Below, one piece after another: positions 1 to 5,237 of a stretch of DNA of 9,134 nt. The notes below the pieces were generated by a model. It did no database searches. It had not been told where the DNA came from and was given only the letters and a program-made list of their open reading frames with translations. The stretch spans positions 1 through 9,134 of the forward strand of contig JADMIN010000061.1 of assembly GCA_015478575.1 (NCBI GenBank). The letters are read 5' to 3'. Source of the DNA: Ktedonobacterales bacterium (GTDB taxonomy: Bacteria > Chloroflexota > Ktedonobacteria > Ktedonobacterales > JADMIN01). How positions within the stretch are numbered: the stretch's first letter is position 1; every line of letters begins with the position of its first letter. Position numbers and translations under genes: made by a program.

Positions 1-208
1 GTGCGCCGGTGGGCGCGCGCCGGCTGCCAGCGTGGGCGTGGGGAGCCTCTTGCGCCGCCGCCAGCGTGGCGGCATCAGCGAAGCGCGCGCCGAGCGAGCG
101 TAGCGCGGCGCGATAGGCGTCGAGTTGCTGCCCATGTCGCCGCTGATAGCCGCTGAGGACCTCACGCTTGCGCTCCAGCTCGGCGAGCAGTTTGTGCGTA
201 TAGAGCAC
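1..208 (-). CDS. N-terminal part of an unrecognised helical protein (runs off the window)
   Basis: Seen: an open minus-strand frame of 69 codons from a GTG at 208 to the window edge. It is preceded by a strong Shine-Dalgarno sequence (complement of 217-225), and an in-frame TAG lies upstream of it. No ATG lies between that stop and the GTG, so GTG is the best start. The product begins MLYTHKLLAELERK and is rich in Leu, Ala, Arg, Glu and Gln, with heptad-like spacing over about residues 5-60, so a helical or coiled-coil N-terminus is likely. It shows no signal peptide, membrane segment or catalytic motif. It lies 77 nt downstream of the TPR-like membrane protein in the same direction and is probably co-transcribed with it and perhaps with the SbcC-like gene. 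I do not recognise the family. Inference only: a DNA-repair partner of the ATPase is possible from context, but the visible part gives no evidence for it. Confidence 0.6.
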   Translation of the reverse strand, partial: MLYTHKLLAELERKREVLSGYQRRHGQQLDAYRAALRSLGARFADAATLAAAQEAPHAHAGSRRAPTGA

Positions 209-216
209 GGCGGCGT

Positions 217-225
217 CCTCCTCCC
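217..225 (-). promoter_or_regulatory. Ribosome binding site fixing the GTG start at 208
   Basis: The minus strand reads GGGAGGAGG here, a near-perfect anti-16S match, 8 nt before the GTG at 208. It is the main reason for choosing this GTG start, since no ATG is available in the frame. Confidence 0.65.
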
Positions 226-267
226 GCGCGTCACCTGGCGCTGGCTAACCTGGCTCTGGCCGCGTGG

Positions 268-282
268 CACATCCGCGATGTG
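268..282 (-). other. Small stem-loop after the TPR-like gene
   Basis: CACATC (268-273) and GATGTG (277-282) form a 6-bp stem with a 3-nt loop, starting 3 nt after the stop codon of the upstream minus-strand gene. No T-run follows on the minus strand, so it does not look like an intrinsic terminator. A transcript end point, RNA-stability hairpin or chance are all possible. Confidence 0.25.
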
Positions 283-285
283 TCG

Positions 286-1701
286 CTAGGCGTAGGTGAT
301 GCTGCCGAGATCCACCTGACAGAGCGGCCCAATCTTGACGGCGTAAGGATTGCCGGTCGCCTTGTCTTGGTACAGGTTGTACTCGATGGTGGCTCCCAGG
401 TTGCGTATGGTGTCGAGATAGTAGGTGCCCTGGGCGACCCCGCTGAAGGTGAAGACGCCGGTATTGGCGTCAAACTTCGCGGTGTAGTCATTCGAATAGT
501 AGTAGCTGCCGACGTCGTACTGCTGGGAGAGATAGATGTCCGGCGCGGGGGCGGTCGGGAAGTTCGTGAGCTTCCCACTCACGGTGACGGGTCCCGCGAG
601 CGCGGTTTTCGCCTGGCCGCCCTCGGGTGTGTCGCTGTAGGAGCTGGCGAGCTTCTGATAGATTGGGAGGGCGATGGAGCAGGCTCCCGACCCGAGTTGC
701 TTCTTGCCAACGGCGAGATAGCTCTTGGCGGCGGCGGTATGCGATTTGGCGGCGTAGGGGCTGGAGGTGAACCGGGACTGCACCAACTCGAACTGGACAA
801 TCGCGTCGGGCAACTGGCCCGCGCCCATCAGTTGTAGGCCAAATTGGTAGCGCACCTGGGCCTCGAGTCCGGCGGAGGATGTCTTGCACGTTGCGTCGCA
901 GGAGGCGCTGCCACGGTAGGTGGTGAGGACGTTCACCGCCTGCGCGAGGGGCAGGCCGGGGGCGCCAGCCTTTACCCAGGCATCATAGGTCTGGTAGAGG
1001 TCCTTGCGGGCACGGGTGACGGAATCGCCGCTCTGGGCGTACCCCAAGATGACCGTGTTGAAGGTGCTGATGGCTTGGGCGTAGGATTGGCGCGCGAGCA
1101 AGTCCTCGCCCCATTCATCGTAGACGCGGGCGATGTCAGTGGAGCGGGGCGCGGATTGGCCGGCGAGCGCGAACTCCTTGATGGCTCCCAGCCACTGGCG
1201 CTGTCGCTCAAGTGCCCGCGCCTGGGTCGTATGTAGTGGGGTGACAGCGGCCAGGGAGACGGCGCCACCGCCCACGAGCGCGAGCGTGAGCGTGAGCGCG
1301 AGCGCGAGCGTCGAGACGGCGCGTCGGCCCAGCGCGAAGCGGAGTGCCAACATTCCCAGTGTGCCAGCCGCCATGAGCAGCGCGGCGATGCCCACCGCCA
1401 GCGCGCCCGCCGACCAATCACCGCCAAAGATGCCTTCCTCGGCCCCATAGGCGATGCCAAGCGCTACCGCCAGCCCAACGGGCACCGCGACGGTGAAGCT
1501 GAGGGGGAAGGGTTGGGCGAGCATATCGGTCAAGCGCGGGCCATTGGGCATGGTTCCCGGCGCGGTTGGTGGTGAGACCGACCATACGGGCTGACTCCGC
1601 ACGGGCGCGGCGGACATTGGCGCGGCCCGCAATGGCAGGGTGGCGTCTTCATTGGCTGGCGGCGCGGTGACTCTATCACGCGGTGTGCTGCTCTCCATCA
1701 T
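286..1701 (-). CDS. Membrane protein with TPR-like helical repeats and a C-terminal beta domain, function unknown
   Basis: The protein has 471 residues from an ATG-ATG pair directly behind a GGGGGAGGGG ribosome site. The frame also stays open upstream (ATGs at 1713 and 1788), but the 1788 ATG has no ribosome site. Domains seen: a Pro/Ala-rich tail (1-64), three hydrophobic helices (about 66-88, 97-121, 128-153), helix-turn-helix segments like tetratricopeptide repeats (about 160-365, for example ARQSYAQAISTFNTVILGY and GAGQLPDAIVQFELVQSRF), then a Tyr/Gly-rich beta-type domain (371-471) like small surface or carboxypeptidase-regulatory domains. Acidic residues lie between helices 1 and 2 and RRAVS lies between 2 and 3. 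By the positive-inside rule this puts the N-terminus in the cytoplasm and the TPR and beta parts outside. Four cysteines (268, 272, 341, 461) lie in the outer part and could form disulfides. It lies 144 nt after the SbcC-like gene, but no functional link is visible. The YbgF/BamD-like repeat resemblance is weak. Confidence 0.85.
   Translation of the reverse strand: MMESSTPRDRVTAPPANEDATLPLRAAPMSAAPVRSQPVWSVSPPTAPGTMPNGPRLTDMLAQPFPLSFTVAVPVGLAVALGIAYGAEEGIFGGDWSAGALAVGIAALLMAAGTLGMLALRFALGRRAVSTLALALTLTLALVGGGAVSLAAVTPLHTTQARALERQRQWLGAIKEFALAGQSAPRSTDIARVYDEWGEDLLARQSYAQAISTFNTVILGYAQSGDSVTRARKDLYQTYDAWVKAGAPGLPLAQAVNVLTTYRGSASCDATCKTSSAGLEAQVRYQFGLQLMGAGQLPDAIVQFELVQSRFTSSPYAAKSHTAAAKSYLAVGKKQLGSGACSIALPIYQKLASSYSDTPEGGQAKTALAGPVTVSGKLTNFPTAPAPDIYLSQQYDVGSYYYSNDYTAKFDANTGVFTFSGVAQGTYYLDTIRNLGATIEYNLYQDKATGNPYAVKIGPLCQVDLGSITYA
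1276..1311. repeat. Six tandem copies of the hexamer GAGCGY inside a membrane helix codon stretch
   Basis: Six consecutive 6-bp units GAGCGC, GAGCGT, GAGCGT, GAGCGC, GAGCGC, GAGCGT are seen on the plus strand. On the coding (minus) strand each unit is two codons, giving alternating Thr-Leu or Ala-Leu pairs in the third membrane helix (LALALTLTLAL). Gain or loss of a unit would keep the frame and change the helix by two residues. Confidence 0.8.
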
Positions 1702-1711
1702 CCCCTCCCCC
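1702..1711 (-). promoter_or_regulatory. Ribosome binding site of the TPR-like membrane protein
   Basis: The minus strand reads GGGGGAGGGG immediately before the ATG-ATG pair at 1701-1696. Spacing suits the second ATG (1698) slightly better than the first (1701). Either way it argues against the longer start at 1788, which has no such site. Confidence 0.55.
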
Positions 1712-1804
1712 ATATTCCTTGGCAATAAGCACGGTGGTAAAATAAGAATATTGCGCAAGCGTGGGCGTGCCTGAGTGGGCGCACCCATTCGCCGAGGCCG
1801 CGCA

Positions 1805-1835
1805 ATGGCGCCATGCCATTATAACGGTAATGGCA
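1805..1835. repeat. Overlapping inverted repeats between sbcC-like and the membrane protein gene
   Basis: Two symmetric elements abut. ATGGCGCCAT (1805-1814) is a perfect 10-bp palindrome. TGCCATTA (1814-1821) pairs with TAATGGCA (1828-1835) around a 6-nt centre. They start 11 nt after the stop of the SbcC-like gene. There is no T-run on the minus strand, so this is not a standard intrinsic terminator. The second repeat covers a TATAAT on the minus strand, which fits an operator better. Confidence 0.5.
1818..1823 (-). promoter_or_regulatory. Candidate -10 box for the membrane protein gene
   Basis: The minus strand reads TATAAT, a perfect consensus -10, which stands out in DNA this GC-rich. 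No convincing -35 is found at 16-19 bp and there is no extended TG. The predicted start near 1811 would give a leader of about 110 nt before the ATG at 1701. Support is the hexamer and its intergenic position only. Confidence 0.3.
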
Positions 1836-1845
1836 AGTGCTGGCG

Positions 1846-4800
1846 CTATGCTGTGACCATCGCCTCAATATCAGCCAGAATCGTCTCGCCGTTGCGCTTC
1901 TCTAGAGAGATCACACTATCGAGGCCCTGCTCAAAGGTGTCATCATGACTAATGACGAGTAACTGCTCAAAGCCGCGGATGCGCTGGATTTGTTCAGCGA
2001 GGTTGCCGCGGCGCTGGCCGTCCATGTTTTGGGTCGGCTCGTCAAAGAAGGCGATATCGAGCCGGGTGAGGCTGCGCAGCAACGCCAGCCGCACGGCCAG
2101 CGCCGCGCTCATCCGCTCGCCGCCGCTGAGGAGGGCGAAGCCGCGCTCACGCCCATCGCGCCGCAGCACAACCTCGTAATCTTCCTCCCAGGAGAGCTGT
2201 GCCGAGCGGTCGCCCATGATCTCGCCGAAGATGCGATTGGCCTCGACGGAGATGTGTCGCAGGAGCGCGCGCACGATGTAGGGGCCGGCCTCTTTGATGC
2301 TCTCGCGGAAGTGCTGGAGCATTGTCGCCAGGTCATCAAGCGTCTGGCACTCCTCGCGCGCGGCGGTCAGATCCTCGCGCTCCAGCCGCTCGACGCGGGC
2401 GATATCGGCTTCGAGCCGAGCGGCGGTCTCTTGCGTATGCTGCTGCTCGGCGGTCTTCTGGCCGCGCTCGGCGCCCAGCGCGTCGGCGCGAGCACTCACC
2501 CGCGCCAGCTCAGCGGCATCGAAGCGGGCACGCGCGCCCTCACACGCCGCCAGGGCCGCCTCGTGAGCAGCCAAGGCCTGTTGCCGTTTTTGCCGGGATT
2601 CCATTTGTGTCGCCTCGTCCTCTGGCAGCCGTGCGGCGATACGTTCGTGCTGAAGGTAGCGGGTGTGCCCATCGCGTGTGCGGGCGCTCTCGGTCTCCAA
2701 TGCCCGCAAGGCGTCATCGAGTCCGCTGTAGGGCTGGAGCGCGCCGTCGCATTGTGCCAGCGCGGCAGCAAGCTGGTGGGTCTGTGCTTCGGTGGCGTGG
2801 AGGGCGGCTTCGAGACGGGGACGCTCGCGCGCGGTCTCGGCGCGGGCTTTGCTCTCGGCGCGGGGATCGCCCAGCGCATCGAGGGCCGCTTGGGTGGCGA
2901 CCAGCACCTTTGGAGCGGTGGCCAGGCCATCGCGGTGCGCCTGGAGCGCCGCCTGCTCGGCCTCCAACGTCGCGTGCCGGTCGCACAAACGCTCGTGGCT
3001 CAGTTGGATGGTCTCGTAGGTGGCGAGCTTGCGGTCGGCGTCCTCGGCGCGGCGGGTGGCATCCCGCGCGGCGGCGAGCGCGCGCGCATCGGGGGCGTGG
3101 GCCAGCGCCTGGGTCAGCTCGGTCTCTTCATCCGCGAGGCGGGCCAACTGGGCATCGAGCTGCGCCAGTGCCTCCTGGGATTGCTGATGTCGCTCTTCGT
3201 ACTCGGCGAGCCGGAGATAGTAGGTGTGCATCCGGCGTATCTGTTCGAGGACGCTGGACGCGGCCTCGCGGCGCGCGCGCACGGGCACCAGCGCATCCTC
3301 ATCGCGCTCAATCAGCCGGTCGAAGTAGCTGAGCAGGCTATTCTCGCCCCGTTGGCGGATATTGAGGCATGGCTCGCGTAGGAAAGGACAACTCCCCTGG
3401 CCAGATTGCTGGCGCGCGAGGCGGTTATGCGCCAGCGATGCCTCTAACTGGCGCACCTCGTCGTCGGTGGTATGGTAGCTCGCCTCGTAGGTGGGCAGTT
3501 CCTCCGCACTGGTTTGGAGGGCGTGGATCTTGCGCACGTCTTCGCGCTGTTTGGCCTCTAGGGCGGCGGCCTTCTCACGGTTGGCGTGGGCTTGGTTGCG
3601 CTCGGCGCGGTTCGCGCTGAGGCGTTTCTCCTGCTGGGCACGAGCGGCGTGGGCGGCTTGGAGGGCCTCGAGCCGCTCGCGGCAGGCGGCGAGCCGCTCG
3701 GCTTCGGGGCGCAGGGCGTCGAGCGTGGCCAGCGTCCGCCGTGCCTCGTCGCGCTCGCGCGCCACGCCCTCGCGCTCGCGCTGAGCCTGCGCCATCCGCT
3801 CTTCGGCGGCGGTGAGTTGCTCGGTGCGCAGGTGGGCCTCCTGCCGCCGCTGCTCAAGCTCACCTTGCTGCCGCACGGTGGCCTCAAGCTCGACGATGCG
3901 CCGTTCGGCAGCCAGCGCCTCACTCAGGCGCGTCTGCGCGTACATGTGGTCGCGGCGGGCGCCTTCGAGGCGCTGGGCCACCTCGCCGCGACGTGCCAGC
4001 AGGTCGTTGCGCTCGCGCTCGCGGATGCGCGCCTCACCCAGGGCGTGCCCGGTGGCGAGGTAGGCCTGGTAGTCAGGCTGGGTGGCGGCACAGATGGCGA
4101 CCGCCCGGCTGGCCTCCTCGTGGCGGGCGGCGGCCTCGCGTGCGTGGGCCTCCGCGGCTTGGAGGGCAGCCGTGGCCATCTGGGCGGCGGCCACCAGCCG
4201 CGCCATCTCAGCCTCCGCGCGGCGCAATGCCTCACGTCGCGCCTCGATCTCGGTCGCTTCGCGCTGGATCTCCGCTAGGCGCGCGGCCAGCGCTCGTCCA
4301 CGTGCCCGGTGGTCCTCTAACGCGGCTCGCCAGTCGGGGAGCTGGCAGGTCTCGCGCTCCAACGATTCGATGCGGTGCTCTTGCTCGCGCAGTTGCTCGC
4401 GCAGATAGGTGCGTGTCTCGTTGAGCTTCTCGGCGGCCTTGCGGTAATCTTCCACTTGCAGGAGGGTATCGAACTTCTTCTTGCGCTCACTCGTGGTGAG
4501 GAGGAAATCGGCGGTAAAGGTGCCTTGCGTCACGCCGAGGGCATCGGTGAAGAGCGCGCTCAGCTTGATCTCGCCTTCGATGCGCAGGTGCTGGCGTAGG
4601 AAAGCGAGCACATCCGCGCGCTGCTCGACGACGCGGCTGTCCAGCTCTGGATCGTAGATGAACCAGTCTGAGGCGTTGCCGCAGCGGCGCACGGCGGTAT
4701 ATTCACGATCATCGAGCGGGGAGAGGAAGGAGACGGCGACCTGGCCGGATTTCTCGCCCTCGCGGACGAATTGCGCTTGTTTATAATTCATGGCATCGAA

Positions 4801-4941
4801 GAGCGCGAAGCCGATGGCCTCGACGAGCGTGGATTTGCCGGCGCCGTTCTGCCCGCGAATGGCGGTGGTGCCTTCGCGTAGGGGAAGAGCGATATGGCGA
4901 TAGCTCTTGATGTTGGTCAGCTCGATTTTGGTGATGCGCAT
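1846..4941 (-). CDS. sbcC: SbcC/Rad50-like SMC-family ATPase with a non-standard CX6C hook
   Basis: The protein has 1031 residues, close to E. coli SbcC. Seen: Walker A GQNGAGKST (30-38) after the typical IELTNIKSYR start, a long Arg/Glu/Ala/Gln-rich coiled coil (about 170-870) broken near its centre, ABC signature LSGGE (938-942), Walker B LDIAFFDEPT with Asp967-Glu968, and a switch His in VISHDD (His999). All ATPase motifs are intact. Known: Rad50/SbcC dimerise through head and hook, and with SbcD/Mre11 they process DNA ends and hairpins in the cytoplasm. Odd: the centre of the coil carries Cys518-PFLREP-Cys525, six residues between the cysteines, instead of the family's CXXC zinc hook. No sbcD lies directly upstream. 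The ribosome site is weak (only GAG, 6 nt before the ATG), and the upstream gap holds a promoter and a structured leader. It could be an SbcC paralogue with another partner. Family placement is firm; exact orthology with sbcC is less so. Confidence 0.9.
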   Translation of the reverse strand: MRITKIELTNIKSYRHIALPLREGTTAIRGQNGAGKSTLVEAIGFALFDAMNYKQAQFVREGEKSGQVAVSFLSPLDDREYTAVRRCGNASDWFIYDPELDSRVVEQRADVLAFLRQHLRIEGEIKLSALFTDALGVTQGTFTADFLLTTSERKKKFDTLLQVEDYRKAAEKLNETRTYLREQLREQEHRIESLERETCQLPDWRAALEDHRARGRALAARLAEIQREATEIEARREALRRAEAEMARLVAAAQMATAALQAAEAHAREAAARHEEASRAVAICAATQPDYQAYLATGHALGEARIRERERNDLLARRGEVAQRLEGARRDHMYAQTRLSEALAAERRIVELEATVRQQGELEQRRQEAHLRTEQLTAAEERMAQAQREREGVARERDEARRTLATLDALRPEAERLAACRERLEALQAAHAARAQQEKRLSANRAERNQAHANREKAAALEAKQREDVRKIHALQTSAEELPTYEASYHTTDDEVRQLEASLAHNRLARQQSGQGSCPFLREPCLNIRQRGENSLLSYFDRLIERDEDALVPVRARREAASSVLEQIRRMHTYYLRLAEYEERHQQSQEALAQLDAQLARLADEETELTQALAHAPDARALAAARDATRRAEDADRKLATYETIQLSHERLCDRHATLEAEQAALQAHRDGLATAPKVLVATQAALDALGDPRAESKARAETARERPRLEAALHATEAQTHQLAAALAQCDGALQPYSGLDDALRALETESARTRDGHTRYLQHERIAARLPEDEATQMESRQKRQQALAAHEAALAACEGARARFDAAELARVSARADALGAERGQKTAEQQHTQETAARLEADIARVERLEREDLTAAREECQTLDDLATMLQHFRESIKEAGPYIVRALLRHISVEANRIFGEIMGDRSAQLSWEEDYEVVLRRDGRERGFALLSGGERMSAALAVRLALLRSLTRLDIAFFDEPTQNMDGQRRGNLAEQIQRIRGFEQLLVISHDDTFEQGLDSVISLEKRNGETILADIEAMVTA

Positions 4942-4953
4942 GGCGTTCTCGGT

Positions 4954-5042
4954 TGCTAGAGTAGGCGGATCATGGGCAAGTGGCGGCCCACCATAGAGAC
5001 GGGTACAGGTTCCACTTCCGACACGCTCTAGCAGAAGTGGAA
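4954..5042 (-). other. Structured 5' leader of the SbcC-like gene (hairpin plus possible pseudoknot)
   Basis: In the minus-strand RNA, TTCCACTTC (5042-5034) pairs perfectly with GAAGTGGAA (5018-5010), a 9-bp stem with a 15-nt loop. The loop starts with TGCTAGAG (5033-5026), which is complementary to CTCTAGCA (4961-4954), ending 12 nt before the ATG at 4941. The two pairings could form a pseudoknot, or alternate, close to the weak ribosome site. No spacer separates the two 5' arms, so a full pseudoknot would be strained unless a few pairs open. There is no match to a riboswitch class I know. Confidence 0.35.
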
Positions 5043-5093
5043 GGCACGGCCCACCAGAGCGGGCGCGCCAGACGTTGGCCCACTAGACGCGGG
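4985..5093. repeat. Three imperfect direct repeats around GGCCCAC
   Basis: Copies begin at 4985 (GGCCCACCATAGAGACGGG), 5048 (GGCCCACCAGAGCGGGCG) and 5077 (GGCCCACTAGACGCGGGCG). They share GGCCCAC followed by an A/G-rich word and CGGG. Spacings are 63 and 29 bp. They lie between the candidate promoter and the start of the SbcC-like gene. Protein-binding sites, RNA elements or remnants of a small duplication are possible. The similarity is short and could partly be chance. Confidence 0.4.
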
Positions 5094-5143
5094 CGCGTCG
5101 CCCTCACGGATGGTGACCTGGCGGAGTGTGGCATGTTGCTCGG

Positions 5144-5152
5144 AGTATACCA
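5144..5152 (-). promoter_or_regulatory. Candidate extended -10 promoter for the SbcC-like gene
   Basis: The minus strand reads TGGTATACT, an extended -10 (TGn plus TATACT) with no clear -35. Predicted start is near 5137, giving a leader of about 195 nt that contains the hairpin and the repeats. It lies 86 nt after the stop of the TPP enzyme gene, so the SbcC-like gene probably has its own promoter. Confidence 0.35.
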
Positions 5153-5237
5153 TGCCGCCCGCCGCCGCGCCCGCTGGGGCCTGCCGGGGGGGCATGCGCG
5201 AGAGGCACGAGGGGGGTGGTACCGAGGCAAGGCGGGG

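Noticed and set aside
280..837. Plus-strand frame of 185 codons opposite the membrane protein gene
   Set aside because: It is antisense to a gene with membrane helices, repeats and a strong ribosome site, and its own product is a low-complexity Gly/Val-rich sequence.
1990..3381. Long plus-strand open frame (463 codons) opposite the SbcC-like gene
   Set aside because: It is antisense to a gene with complete ATPase motifs. GC-rich codon use in the real gene leaves the opposite frame open, and the translation has no recognisable domain.
5062..5069. GGCGCGCC palindrome as an operator
   Set aside because: An 8-bp all-GC palindrome is expected often in DNA of this composition, and nothing else marks it.
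4985..5093. CRISPR-like or T-box-like reading of the GGCCCAC repeats
   Set aside because: Repeat units are short, imperfect and unevenly spaced (63 and 29 bp), and the conserved T-box sequence is absent.
5141..5237. Possible intrinsic terminator after the TPP enzyme gene
   Set aside because: The stretch is GC-rich with runs of C and a GGTACC word, but I find only 4-5 bp stems and no T-run on the minus strand.
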